Shown: positions 52,194-61,446, counted from the first letter of the stretch. The stretch is DNA of 64,000 bases from DASYPQ01 sp041488095 (GCA_041488095.1 JBGPOP010000006.1:1-64000), one strand, 5' to 3'. The notes: generated from the sequence alone by a model not told the origin. Numbers and translations are program-made.

Positions 52194-53435
52194 ATGACGA
52201 ATGCCCCCTCGCAGACCGACGTCGACGGGTTTGCCGTCATCAACCGGCGCTATCTGCACGTGACCCCCATCCCCTGCTACGTGGACGGCGACGGCGCGGT
52301 CTGGCTGGGACGATCCTGGCACCACGATTTCGTCGAACACCTCACGTACCTGACAGATTTCGTCAACATCGCGCCGCGTCTCCCGCGGGGCTCGGAACCC
52401 GACCTCGTCCGGTTCGAGGCTCCCCCGGGCGCACGCGTGTCCTTCGCCTACCTGCCACCGCAGACATCCCTCCTGCGCGCCCTGCTTCGTCTGCCGCAAA
52501 CGGCAGCCGTGCTCTGGCGCGCGATCGGGCGGGCGGACATCGTGCATTCTGCGATCAGCGGCTGGCCGTTCCCGCTGGGCTGGATCGTGAACCCCTTCGC
52601 GCTCCTGCGCGGGAAGCGACTCGTCATCATCGTGGAAGGTGATTGGCGGTTGGGGGGCCCTGGCCGAACGAGCTGGAAGCATCGCCTGATGGACATGGAT
52701 CCGCTCCGGGATTGGATGGCGCGCTGGTCCTGCAATCGCGCGCACCTGGCTCTCTTCACTCATCCGACCTACCGCGATGAGCTGTGCAGCAGGAACCTGG
52801 GGAGGGCCTTCGTGACCCCGGCGGTATGGGTGAACGATGCGGACATCCTGGAAGATGCGGCCGCCGAGGCCACGTGGGCGACCAAGGCGCACGAACCCGT
52901 CCGGCTTCTGTTCGCGGGTCGACTGCTGTTGTCCAAGGGAGTCGAGGTGCTCCTCGCGGCGCTGCGCTCCCTCGACGCGCGCGGCGTCGAGGTTCGAGTC
53001 GACATCATCGGCGAGGGTGAGCAGAGGGACGCCTGCCTCAGGGCGGCAGCGGAGGTCCGGTCTGTCCGGCTCTCGGTGCTGGAATCCGTGCCCTACGGCA
53101 AGCCGTTCTTCGAGGTGGTGCGGCGCTACCACGCGGTCCTCGTCCCGAGCTTGAGCGCCGAGCAGCCGCGCATCGTCTTCGACGCCAATTCCCAGGGGGT
53201 GCCGGTCATCGCCTCCGACACGGATGGGCTCCGGCCCCATGTCGAGCACGGCAAGACAGGTTGGCTCGTGCCTGCGGGAGACGTCCCTGCGCTCGCATCG
53301 GCAATCGAGCGAGCGAACGGCGCTGCCTCTGAATTGCGCTCCATGGGGCTGGCTGCGCTTCGCGCGGGTCGCGGGGTCACCCACAAGGCCATGCACCGCA
53401 GGCGCTCGCAGCTCCTCGCCAAGTACCTCAGCTGA
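52194..53435 (+). CDS. Glycosyltransferase family 4
   Basis: A 413-residue GT-B enzyme. The donor domain carries RLLFAGRLLLSKGVEVLLAAL, VDIIGEGEQR and a nucleotide-sugar-binding stretch SLSAEQPRIVFDANSQGVPV with the conserved acidic residues in variant form (EQPR in place of the usual EGFG). Acceptor-domain landmarks are LPPQTSLLRALLRLP and IVHSAISGWPFPLGW. ATG 52194 is preferred; ATG 52140 would add 18 residues. Probably adds a sugar to the lipid-linked repeat unit. It converges on the flippase gene. Confidence 0.87.
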   Translation: MTNAPSQTDVDGFAVINRRYLHVTPIPCYVDGDGAVWLGRSWHHDFVEHLTYLTDFVNIAPRLPRGSEPDLVRFEAPPGARVSFAYLPPQTSLLRALLRLPQTAAVLWRAIGRADIVHSAISGWPFPLGWIVNPFALLRGKRLVIIVEGDWRLGGPGRTSWKHRLMDMDPLRDWMARWSCNRAHLALFTHPTYRDELCSRNLGRAFVTPAVWVNDADILEDAAAEATWATKAHEPVRLLFAGRLLLSKGVEVLLAALRSLDARGVEVRVDIIGEGEQRDACLRAAAEVRSVRLSVLESVPYGKPFFEVVRRYHAVLVPSLSAEQPRIVFDANSQGVPVIASDTDGLRPHVEHGKTGWLVPAGDVPALASAIERANGAASELRSMGLAALRAGRGVTHKAMHRRRSQLLAKYLS

Positions 53436-53507
53436 CGCACAACCCAATCCTGGCGGGGTTGTCGATCCGTGCGGTCCCGCTGCGTGGCCATCATCCGGCA
53501 CGCGAGC

Positions 53508-54989
53508 TCATCGCCGGGAGAGGGCCTGCCTCCCGTTCTTCACGACACGCAGGCCCAGCGGAACCAGGACAACCGCAGCCACCGCGATCTCGACCCAAGT
53601 GCGCCAACCCACATTCAATTCGGCAACCGCCCAGCGCTGCACCAGGAGGGCCCCGCCGACCGACGACACCGCAACCGCCGTGTACGCGAGGTCCTGCTTG
53701 AGAATGTGAGTGCCGCGCCGACGCAGCGAGAGCACGATCGGAACGTGCCCGGCCAGGTTTCCCAGAGCGAGGCCGAGGATGAAGCCCGCCAGGCCAGCGA
53801 TGTGATAGCCCAGGATGCAAGCGACGATCTTGACCAGCAGGGACGCCGCATTGGAGACCGCCAGGGTCCGGGACTCCCCTACGGCCAGCACGGCTCGGTC
53901 CGCGGAAATCATCAGCATCCAAATCCACATCGGCACGATCAGCACCTGGGTCATCCACGTCGCTTCTGAATAGCGCTGGTCGTACAGGATCCGGAAGAAC
54001 GCTGGCGAAAGAAGTGCCAGTCCTGCCAGCAAGAACAGTGCTCCTTCGAGGATGACTCGTCGCGCCGCGAAGAGCGCTCGCTCGTACTCCTTTGCATTGG
54101 TGCGCGAATGGTGCGCGAGAAGTGGAAACAACACGCCGCCAGTCAAGGTAAGCGTCACCATCGGCGGCAACGACGCCAGATTCGTGGCCATGCTGTACAC
54201 GCCGAGCAGACCGATGGGCACGAATTTTCCCAGCATCAAGCGATCGACCTGCGAAGTCAAGAAGGAGAGTGAGGTCGATAGGAAGATCCAGCGACCGAAT
54301 GTCGTCAACTCGTGGACTGCTGCGCGTTCGAACTTGAACCCGTTGCGCTCACCTTGGAGCGCAACGTGGCTCAACACCATCTTCGCCGTCGTGCCGACCA
54401 GACCTCCGAACACGATCGCCCATACAGTGCGTGATACGAAACACCAAACGACCATCGTGACCAAGCCCAGCGTCTGGCTGGCGAAGTCGAGTAGCGTGAT
54501 CCGCGCCAACGCGATCTTGCGGTTGCTCGAGAAGAGCTTTGTCGAAGTGAAGCCTGATATGATCGAAGCCATCGCCGCCACGGGGACCAGCGCAGAGAGC
54601 TGAGGCTGGCCATACCAGGTCGCGAACGGCGCAGCACCGATCAGGCTCACGATCCACAACAAGACACCGCGCGCAACCTGGATCGTCCAGGCCGTGTTCA
54701 GGTAGGCCAGCTCCTCGCCGCGCCGGCTCTGAATGATGCTCGGGCCGATGCCGATGTCCGAGAACATCGTCAAGCCCTGGACGAAGATCGACACCAGGAG
54801 CATCAAACCGAGGCCCTCGGGAGAGAGCAGCTTCGCGAAAACCACGTTGCCCGCCAGACGCAGCACCTGGCTGGCGCCGTAGCTGGCGATGGTCCACACC
54901 GAGCCGCTGATGACACGGCCCCTGAGCGAGGCGCGGGCCGAGTCCGCGGCAGCCGAAGTCGACTCCGGAGCAGGTGCAGCGTGGGTCAT
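53508..54989 (-). CDS. Oligosaccharide flippase (Wzx-like, MOP superfamily)
   Basis: A 493-residue polytopic protein with about 12-14 membrane segments and a 25-residue polar N-terminal tail. RGRVISGSVWTIASYGASQV followed by FAKLLSPEGLGLM is the classical start of polysaccharide_synt flippases, and LTSQVDRLMLGKF lies mid-protein. It would carry the undecaprenyl-linked unit assembled by the neighbouring transferases across the inner membrane for the ligase-like protein at 49090. Apparent GC is lower than in the flanking chromosome. Confidence 0.9.
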   Translation of the reverse strand: MTHAAPAPESTSAAADSARASLRGRVISGSVWTIASYGASQVLRLAGNVVFAKLLSPEGLGLMLLVSIFVQGLTMFSDIGIGPSIIQSRRGEELAYLNTAWTIQVARGVLLWIVSLIGAAPFATWYGQPQLSALVPVAAMASIISGFTSTKLFSSNRKIALARITLLDFASQTLGLVTMVVWCFVSRTVWAIVFGGLVGTTAKMVLSHVALQGERNGFKFERAAVHELTTFGRWIFLSTSLSFLTSQVDRLMLGKFVPIGLLGVYSMATNLASLPPMVTLTLTGGVLFPLLAHHSRTNAKEYERALFAARRVILEGALFLLAGLALLSPAFFRILYDQRYSEATWMTQVLIVPMWIWMLMISADRAVLAVGESRTLAVSNAASLLVKIVACILGYHIAGLAGFILGLALGNLAGHVPIVLSLRRRGTHILKQDLAYTAVAVSSVGGALLVQRWAVAELNVGWRTWVEIAVAAVVLVPLGLRVVKNGRQALSRR

Positions 54990-55055
54990 GGCTGTCGCGA
55001 GGTGTCGATCGCCGGGGAACGCCAGGCTCTGACGTCTGCCTGCGCCGCGATCATC

Positions 55056-55829
55056 TCACTTCCGCAGAGCGACCGCGAGGGCATGAGCGAACGCCTTCGC
55101 CGCCGCACGCTTGCCCGTGTCGTTCAAGTGTCCACCATCGCTCGAGTAGCCGGTCCACATCATCGGCACGGGATGCCCGTCGACGTCGTATTGCTCACGC
55201 GTGCCGTCCGGGCGCGTCGACTCGACCCTCGCGAGGTCGAAGAACGGTTCGTCCGCGAAGCTTTCCCGCAGCTTCTCGCCGTAGGCAAGACGCCTGGCGT
55301 TCGCCTGGTCCTCCCAGACAGGACGGCCGAGCGCCCGGTTGAGCTTCGACTTCACGTCGGTCGGCCGCGTGCAGAGCGGCGGCGTGACGTGCACGATCTT
55401 GACCCCGGGCCGCGCCTTGCGCACGCGCTCGACCGCGTGCCGGTAGGCCTGGACGAGCTCGTCGACGTCGGTCCGCGGGTTGAAATCGACGAAGCACAGC
55501 TTCATGAGCATCAGCTGTGTCCGATCCGCCGGCTGGCTCTCGGCACGCTTGGCGAAGTCCGCGAACTTCTCGAGCGGCCGGGTATTCTGGCCCACCGGTC
55601 CCTCGTCGATCTTGACCTCGATGCCAGCCTCCTTCGAGAGCACGGCCAGGCCGTCGAGGATGTCCTGGCCGACCGAGTGGTGGCCGAAGAAGACACGCGC
55701 GCTGCGCAGTGTCGCCAGATCTTCTTTGAGCGTGTCGTCGGTCAAAACGCTGGTCTCCGGCGCCGAAGGTGTCTCTCCGCCGCAGGCCGAGCTCAGCGCC
55801 AGGCCAGCCAGTACGGCGGCGGCTCTCAT
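55056..55829 (-). CDS. SGNH-like lipoprotein, last gene of the ACP operon
   Basis: A 257-residue protein with a lipoprotein signal (LAGLALSSAC, Cys16). Its domain starts ARVFFGHHSVGQDILDG, a variant of SGNH block I in which HHS replaces GDS, and ends with YSSDGGHLNDTGKRAAA, where the catalytic Asp/His pair of SGNH enzymes normally sits. The family is annotated only as hypothetical or SGNH-like to my knowledge. ATG 55829 overlaps the NadE-like stop by 4 bases. Exported position suggests acyl transfer to, or removal from, the finished glycan. Confidence 0.7.
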   Translation of the reverse strand: MRAAAVLAGLALSSACGGETPSAPETSVLTDDTLKEDLATLRSARVFFGHHSVGQDILDGLAVLSKEAGIEVKIDEGPVGQNTRPLEKFADFAKRAESQPADRTQLMLMKLCFVDFNPRTDVDELVQAYRHAVERVRKARPGVKIVHVTPPLCTRPTDVKSKLNRALGRPVWEDQANARRLAYGEKLRESFADEPFFDLARVESTRPDGTREQYDVDGHPVPMMWTGYSSDGGHLNDTGKRAAAKAFAHALAVALRK

Positions 55830-56809
55830 CCTCCCGCCTCGGGCACGGCCTCGATGAGCTGGGCCCTCAAGTGCAGGTAGCGCGTGGTGCGGCGCTTCTG
55901 CTCGATGTCCTTGTACACGCGCTCCACCTGCTCGGCATCGAGGTGGAGCGCGGTCGCGACGTCGGCTGCCGCGACGGCGTGGTTCTTGGCCCACAAGCAC
56001 AGGTCCATCTGTTCGTACGGAAGCGAGAAGTAGAACTCGTCCTGCGACTGCGGCAACGAGTACGTGTCCGTGGTCGGACGTCGACCGCGAACATCGGCCG
56101 GGATGCCGACCTCCTCCGCGAGGGCGTACACTTGCTGCTTGTAAAGGTGCGCGATGGGTTTCACGTCTCCCAGGCCATCGCCACCCTTGACGAAGAAGCC
56201 CTGATCGTACTCCAACCGGTTCGGCGTGGCAGCGACGCAGTAGTTCAGCCGATCGGCATGATAGTACTCTAGCATCTTGCGAGTGCGCTGCTTGAAGTTC
56301 GTCGCCGCGACCACGCCGAGGTAGGCCTCGGACGACAGCCGGACCTTCTGCGATCGTCCATCCGGGCCTTGGACCACGACGGAGTAGAAGCGGATCGCCT
56401 CGCTCTCCAGGACGTTCGGCAGCACGATCTTCGACTTCCAACCGGGACCGTAGCCGGGCACCACCTTCCGGATGGCCGCGTCGCGCCGTTCGTAGCACCG
56501 GGCTGCCGTGAGGATGGGGGTGATGTCCTCGTGCACGGTCTCGATGCCGAGTGCCCGAGCGACGCTCTGCGAGAGCCCCAGGGTCTCATCCGCGGAATCC
56601 GTCTCGGGCATGAGCAGTCCCAGGACGTGCTCCTTGCCGAGGGCGCGCACGGCGAGGCCTGCCGTGACGCTCGAGTCGATGCCGCCGGAGAGCCCCACGA
56701 CGACGCCGCGTCGTTTGCACGTGCCCACGACGATCTCGCGCAGCTTCTCGGCGATGGAGTCGGCGGTCTTCTTCGTGTCGAGCCTGAGGACGTCGGGAGT
56801 CAACTTCAA
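55826..56809 (-). CDS. nadE: NAD synthetase-like N-type ATP-pyrophosphatase
   Basis: A 327-residue homologue of ammonia-dependent NAD synthetase. The P-loop is LSGGIDSS (41-47); NFKQRTRKMLEYYHADRLN, GGDGLGDVKPIAHLYKQQV and PTTDTYSLPQSQDEFYF follow the NadE pattern. There is no glutaminase domain. It overlaps the AMP ligase upstream and the SGNH lipoprotein downstream by 4 bases each. Placement in a glycan operon suggests that it amidates an activated carboxylate on a sugar or acyl group rather than making NAD, but housekeeping NAD synthesis cannot be excluded. Confidence 0.82.
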   Translation of the reverse strand: MKLTPDVLRLDTKKTADSIAEKLREIVVGTCKRRGVVVGLSGGIDSSVTAGLAVRALGKEHVLGLLMPETDSADETLGLSQSVARALGIETVHEDITPILTAARCYERRDAAIRKVVPGYGPGWKSKIVLPNVLESEAIRFYSVVVQGPDGRSQKVRLSSEAYLGVVAATNFKQRTRKMLEYYHADRLNYCVAATPNRLEYDQGFFVKGGDGLGDVKPIAHLYKQQVYALAEEVGIPADVRGRRPTTDTYSLPQSQDEFYFSLPYEQMDLCLWAKNHAVAAADVATALHLDAEQVERVYKDIEQKRRTTRYLHLRAQLIEAVPEAGG

Positions 56810-58374
56810 GCCGGCTCGCTTCGCTCCAAGAGCGCTTGTCTGTCGATCTTCGCGTTGGCGGTTTTCGGCAACTCCTCGAGGAACTCGACCTTCTTCGGAA
56901 CGGCGAAGTCCTCGAGGTGGCGGGCGCAGTGGCGCAGGACAGCCTTCTCGTCGAGTTCGGCCCCCGGCTTCCTCACGATGAAGGCCTTGACGGCCTGGCC
57001 GAGCAGGGCATCGGGGATCCCGATCACCGCGGCGGCGAGCACGCCATCGAGCTTGCAGAGGAGGATCTCGACCTCGCGCGGGCTCACCTTCTCGCCGCGC
57101 GTCTTGATGATGTCGTCCTTGCGGGAGACGAAGTAGAACCAGCCGTCCTGGTCCAGGCGGAAGAGGTCCCCGGTGAACAACACTTTCTCGCCGGGCACGG
57201 GGCCCGGCCTCAGCTTCTGGGCCGTGGCTTCAGGAAGATTCCAGTAGCCGCGCATGAGATGAGCGCCGCGCACGACGAGCTCGCCGGTGTTGCCGGGAGG
57301 GAGGCGCCGCCCCTCCTCGTCGACGATCCACATCTCCTGGTTCGGCATGCCCCTGCCGACGGACGTCGGATTCCGGTCGACCTCCTCCGGGGGCAGGAAG
57401 GTCACGCGGATGCACTCGGTCTGGCCGTACATCGGGAAGATCCTGACCCAGGGCAGACGCTGGCGGAGCTGCTTCAGGAGCTCCGGCGCGATGCCCGCGC
57501 CGGCGTTGGTGAGGTAGCGCAGCGAAGAGAGGTCGAACTTCGTCAGGTCGTTCTGGAGGAGGATGGTTGCGATGGTCGGCACCATCGCGAACCCCGTGCA
57601 CCTCTGGCCGGCCATGCGCTGCAACGTGACTTGAGGAAACGCGAAGGAGCGCTCGAGAACCAGAGTCCCGCCGGCGAGGAAAGTCGGCAGCAGCTGGCTC
57701 AAGCCGTACCCGAACGAGAGCGGGAGCACCGACAGCACGACGTCGTCCGGCGCGCTCCCCAGATACTCCGCGATCGAGCCGGTCGCGGTCGCGAGCGACC
57801 GGTGCGTGTGCATCACCCCCTTGGGGCGGCCCGTGGATCCCGAGGTGTACAGGAGGCACGCGAGATCGCCGTCGCCGGCACGCTCAGCGACCGGCGCGGC
57901 ATCGCCGGTGCCGACGAGCTCCTTCCAGGTGAACACCTCGGGAGCGATGTCCCGCGTCAAGGACCCTGTGGGGAGCCGCTGCGGCTCGCCGACGATGATG
58001 ATCGTGCGCAGGTGGTCGGAACGCGACGGTGCTCCGCCGACGCTCTCGAGCTTCCTGTCGGCGATCACGAGGGCGCAGGCGGTCGAGTCGCCGAGGAGCG
58101 CGCCCAGCTTCTCGCTCTTGGTGGTTGGATTCACGAGCACCAGGGCGGCGCCCGCCTTGAGAACGCCGAAGATGGAGAACACGGCTTCAGGCGTGTTCTC
58201 GAGGCACACGGCCACGCGGTCCCCGCGCGCGACGCCGCGGGCCATGAGCGCGTGGGCCAACCGATTGGCCTCCGCATCGATCGCGGCGTAGGTCCAGCGC
58301 GTGCCGCCGCACACCAGCGCCGCCTTGTCCGGCGTGCGGCGCGCGCTCTCCTCGAGGAAGCACTCGATCTGCAC
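56806..58374 (-). CDS. AMP-forming acyl-CoA/acyl-ACP ligase
   Basis: A 522-residue ANL-superfamily adenylating enzyme. The P-loop is LLYTSGSTGRPKG (174-186); PMYGQTECIRVT, TGDLFRLDQDGWFYF and a C-terminal ELPKTANAKIDRQAL with the catalytic Lys are present. It activates a carboxylic acid as acyl-AMP and loads it onto a thiol. The acyl carrier protein gene lies 2 bases upstream, making that ACP the likely acceptor. Start GTG 58374. The resemblance to ligases of exosortase-linked loci is from gene context and is inference. Confidence 0.9.
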   Translation of the reverse strand: MQIECFLEESARRTPDKAALVCGGTRWTYAAIDAEANRLAHALMARGVARGDRVAVCLENTPEAVFSIFGVLKAGAALVLVNPTTKSEKLGALLGDSTACALVIADRKLESVGGAPSRSDHLRTIIIVGEPQRLPTGSLTRDIAPEVFTWKELVGTGDAAPVAERAGDGDLACLLYTSGSTGRPKGVMHTHRSLATATGSIAEYLGSAPDDVVLSVLPLSFGYGLSQLLPTFLAGGTLVLERSFAFPQVTLQRMAGQRCTGFAMVPTIATILLQNDLTKFDLSSLRYLTNAGAGIAPELLKQLRQRLPWVRIFPMYGQTECIRVTFLPPEEVDRNPTSVGRGMPNQEMWIVDEEGRRLPPGNTGELVVRGAHLMRGYWNLPEATAQKLRPGPVPGEKVLFTGDLFRLDQDGWFYFVSRKDDIIKTRGEKVSPREVEILLCKLDGVLAAAVIGIPDALLGQAVKAFIVRKPGAELDEKAVLRHCARHLEDFAVPKKVEFLEELPKTANAKIDRQALLERSEPA

Positions 58375-58376
58375 GG

Positions 58377-58625
58377 CTACCCCGCGAGCTTCTTGTTCAC
58401 GAACGCCACGAGCCTGGCGAGCGAGTCGAGATTCTCGGGAACCATCTCCTCGTCCTTCACCGAGAAGCTCCAGGTCTCTTCGAGGAACTGCACGAGCTCG
58501 AGCACTCCGGTGGAGTCGATGATGCCGGCCTCGAGGAACGAAGAGGTACCGACGATGTCGACCGTCCGACCCAGGAGCAGGTTGTCGACGATGAAATCGG
58601 AGATCTTCTGCGCGATGTCGCTCAT
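58377..58625 (-). CDS. Acyl carrier protein
   Basis: An 82-residue four-helix carrier. The phosphopantetheine site is S38 in EAGIIDSTGVLELVQFLEE, where most ACPs have DSL. The N-terminal helix (IAQKISDFIVDNLLLG) and the acidic third helix are normal. Start ATG 58625 overlaps the stop of AsnB copy 2 by 4 bases, and the ligase follows after 2 bases. It would carry an acyl or aminoacyl group activated by that ligase, after conversion to the holo form by the 4'-phosphopantetheinyl transferase at 63213. Confidence 0.9.
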   Translation of the reverse strand: MSDIAQKISDFIVDNLLLGRTVDIVGTSSFLEAGIIDSTGVLELVQFLEETWSFSVKDEEMVPENLDSLARLVAFVNKKLAG

Positions 58626-60598
58626 GGGATGGCTTGAAGGGATGCAGGGAGTCCGCTCTCGAAGCGTTCGAGGAAACGGTCGATCACGAGCTGCGTGGAG
58701 AGGACGGAGACGAAGGCCATGTTGTCCTTCACCCCCACGGCTGTCCCGGACCGCACCTTCTCGACCAGCTTCTGCACGGCACCGGGATCGAAGATGCCGC
58801 CTCTCGCGACGCGCTCGGGCGACAGGAGCTCGTCCACGTAGGCATGGCGCGACCTGCGCGTGACGGGGTCGATGAAGCTGGCGGCGTCCGGCGCCCGGTA
58901 CGGCTGCTTGGGGCGCTCGAGAACGCGCGGCGGGACCAGGCCTCGCGCGGCACGCTTGAGGATGTGCTTCTCGTCGAGGCCGCTCATCTTCAACCTGGGC
59001 GGCAGCTTCGCCGCCCAGTCCATGAGCCGCGCGTCGAGGAACGGGAATCGCCCTTCGATGCTGTGGCCCATGGCAGGTCGGTCGCCCTGGGACGAGAGGA
59101 TGTACCCGGGCAGCAGGATGGTGCTCTCGAGGTACTGCGCCTGCGCGAACGGGTGCCAGCTCGTGTACTCCCGCGGCAGGCGCCCGCGCAGCTCCTCCAA
59201 CGGGTCGTGCCGGGCCAGCGCCGCCTTCACATCCTGGCTCAGGAAACCCTTGATCTGCTGCGTGAGTCGCCAACGCGGCAGGTGCGAGAAGAACGGGCTG
59301 TCGAGGTCCGCAGGTCGCACGTGGAAGAACGCCTTCAGGTACGCGTCCGGCTGCGCCTGCAGGTTCTTCAGGTAGGGGTAGAGGCGGCGCAGGAGCTTCG
59401 GGCGCATCTCCGACGACGGCTGTCGCCCCCAGAAACGGCGGATCTTCGCTTCCTTGAAGATGTCGTAGCCGCCGAGCATCTCGTCGGAGCCCTCGCCGGT
59501 CAGCACGACCTTGAAGCCGTTCTGCCGCACGAGGCCGGCGAGGACGTAGAGCGGCGCCGGCGCGGTGCGCACGACGGGCGTTTCCATGAACCACGCCATC
59601 TCGGGGAAGACGCGCCCGATGAGCTCGTGGCTGGCCGACACGGTTTCGTGCTGCGTTCCGAGGAGCTCGACGACCTCCCGCTGGAAGCCGCTCTCGTCGT
59701 AATCGGGGTCTTCGAAGGTGACCGAGAAGGTATGCAGGGGTGTCTGCGTGTGACGCTTCACCACCCCCGCGATCACCGACGAATCGAGCCCGCCCGACAC
59801 GTACGCGCCCACCGGCACGTCGGCGCGCAGCCGGATGCGCGCCGCGTCGACCAGCAGGGCCAGCAGCTCCTCGGTTCGCTCGGCCTCGTCCTTCGAGTCG
59901 TCGATCGTGTAGTCGAGCTGCCAGTATCGCTTCACCTCGACGCGGCCCCCGGCCCGAGGCGAGGCGTCGACGACCAGCGTGCAGCCGGGCGGCAGCTCCG
60001 AAACACCCTGCCACACCGTGCGCGGGGCTGCCGCGCACCAGAACGTGAGCACCTCGTGCAACCCGTGGAGATCGAGAGCGCGACGCACGCCGGGGTGGGC
60101 GAAGATCGCCTTGACCTCGGAACCGAACAGGAAACGCCCTTCGTGGATGGCCCAGAAGAACGGGCGCACGCCGATGCGATCGCGCGCGCAGAACAGACGC
60201 TCCCGCTTCCGATCCCACAGCGCGAACGCCCATTGGCCGTTCATGCGTTCGACGCAACGATCGCCCCACACCGCGTACGCGTGGAGGATGGTCTCGGTAT
60301 CCGACCGCGTCACGAAGCGCCGCCCGTGCTTCGTCTCGAGCTCGCTGCGCAGCTCGATGTAGTTGAAGATCTCGCCGTTGAACGTGATGACCAGGTCGCC
60401 TCCGTCGATCGCCATGGGCTGCCCGCCGCCGGTCAGGTCCAGGATGGAGAGCCGGGCGTGGGCGAGGCCGCACGCACGGTCAACGTGAACACCGCGGGCA
60501 TCCGGGCCGCGGTGGCGGAGGGTCCCGATCATCCGCTGCAGCAGCTCTCGGGTCGGGGATGTTCCCTTGGGATCCAGGATGCCTGCGATTCCGCACAC
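58622..60598 (-). CDS. asnB: Asparagine synthetase-like amidotransferase (AsnB-type, copy 2)
   Basis: A 658-residue enzyme, first gene of the coupled operon. Start GTG 60598 leaves Cys2 (MCGIAGILD) as the glutaminase nucleophile. HRGPDARG, FNGEIFNYIELRSEL and the PPase site YVSGGLDSSVIAG are intact, so both half-reactions look possible. A long segment between residues 390 and 470 (RLYPYLKNLQAQPDAYLKAF) differs from copy 1. It resembles amidotransferases of polysaccharide loci. Likely role: amidation or amide-bond formation on an intermediate shared with the ligase, ACP and NadE-like enzyme. Confidence 0.9.
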   Translation of the reverse strand: MCGIAGILDPKGTSPTRELLQRMIGTLRHRGPDARGVHVDRACGLAHARLSILDLTGGGQPMAIDGGDLVITFNGEIFNYIELRSELETKHGRRFVTRSDTETILHAYAVWGDRCVERMNGQWAFALWDRKRERLFCARDRIGVRPFFWAIHEGRFLFGSEVKAIFAHPGVRRALDLHGLHEVLTFWCAAAPRTVWQGVSELPPGCTLVVDASPRAGGRVEVKRYWQLDYTIDDSKDEAERTEELLALLVDAARIRLRADVPVGAYVSGGLDSSVIAGVVKRHTQTPLHTFSVTFEDPDYDESGFQREVVELLGTQHETVSASHELIGRVFPEMAWFMETPVVRTAPAPLYVLAGLVRQNGFKVVLTGEGSDEMLGGYDIFKEAKIRRFWGRQPSSEMRPKLLRRLYPYLKNLQAQPDAYLKAFFHVRPADLDSPFFSHLPRWRLTQQIKGFLSQDVKAALARHDPLEELRGRLPREYTSWHPFAQAQYLESTILLPGYILSSQGDRPAMGHSIEGRFPFLDARLMDWAAKLPPRLKMSGLDEKHILKRAARGLVPPRVLERPKQPYRAPDAASFIDPVTRRSRHAYVDELLSPERVARGGIFDPGAVQKLVEKVRSGTAVGVKDNMAFVSVLSTQLVIDRFLERFESGLPASLQAIP

Positions 60599-60607
60599 GA
60601 TGAGTGG

Positions 60608-60613
60608 ACTTTA
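60608..60613 (-). promoter_or_regulatory. TAAAGT -10-like box for the ACP operon
   Basis: TAAAGT reads on the minus strand 9 bases before GTG 60598, at the spacing seen elsewhere in the window. It is a candidate promoter for the five-gene block. Confidence 0.35.
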
Positions 60614-60677
60614 CTGCAACACGCGCGGCAGAGAAGCCCGAGCCGGGCGGAAGTTGTCGGCCGTGCATCGGGCGGCC

Positions 60678-61439
60678 TCACCGTCCCATCGCGCCGGAAC
60701 CGGGGGCTGCTTCGAGGTGATCGGATGCTGCCGGACGCGGAGTGACTCGGGGATCGCCCCATTTCTCTTCGTGGGAGCCGGGCGCCCCGGGTCGGAAGAA
60801 GAGCTCGGTCCAGATCCAACCGATGGTCTCCGAGAGGACGGTCTTCGCCCCGACGCTGGTCCTCCACCAAGCGTCCAAATCGTACGCGCCGGGCCGCGCC
60901 GCGAGGATCCCGACGCGCACGGTCGGCCCCAACGCCATCTGATAAAGCACCCAGGAGCGACGGCTGTGGACGCCCGAGGAGAAGAGGTCGAGCGCATCCA
61001 GGGCAAGCCCCTCCTGCTTTGCCCACTCGCGCAACATCACCGCATTCAGGAAGCTGCGATCCTGGGCGGAGGCGGGCGCAGGGATAGCGATCACCGAACC
61101 GTCCTGGAGGCCGCGTTTCAGGAGGAAGTCCCTGGCCAGCTCCGCGAAGGATGCGCAGCCGAGCCGCTCGAATCCCTGCGGAATCGGTCCGCCCGTGGTG
61201 ACGATGCGCTCGTAGCCGCCGGAATGGAAAGCTGCGACGGCCTGGTCGAGCTCGTCGGGCGGCATCCAGCCTTCGACGACCATCAGGCGCGCGCCTACGG
61301 GCCGGTTCGGAGCCAGGAAGGAAGGAATGTGGCGAAGCACGAACACGAACGCCAGGCAACTCGCGGCCAGGATCGTCAGCCATCCCCAGACCGTGGGGAT
61401 CCAGACCTCTCTACGGCGGGCGAGGGCCGGACGCTTCAT
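60678..61439 (-). CDS. YdcF/DUF218-family membrane protein
   Basis: A 253-residue protein with one N-terminal membrane segment (about residues 12-36) and a DUF218 domain: RLMVVEGWMPPDELDQAV, ERIVTTGGPIPQG, and SSGVHSRRSWVLYQMALG. DUF218 proteins are common in envelope and polysaccharide loci (for example ElyC/SanA relatives), but their chemistry is unclear. ATG 61439 is chosen because a TAGGCT box lies 7 bases upstream; GTG-led longer frames add Arg-rich sequence. It precedes the AsnB-ACP operon by 79 bases on the same strand. Confidence 0.8.
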   Translation of the reverse strand: MKRPALARRREVWIPTVWGWLTILAASCLAFVFVLRHIPSFLAPNRPVGARLMVVEGWMPPDELDQAVAAFHSGGYERIVTTGGPIPQGFERLGCASFAELARDFLLKRGLQDGSVIAIPAPASAQDRSFLNAVMLREWAKQEGLALDALDLFSSGVHSRRSWVLYQMALGPTVRVGILAARPGAYDLDAWWRTSVGAKTVLSETIGWIWTELFFRPGAPGSHEEKWGDPRVTPRPAASDHLEAAPGSGAMGR

Positions 61440-61446
61440 GGACCAG

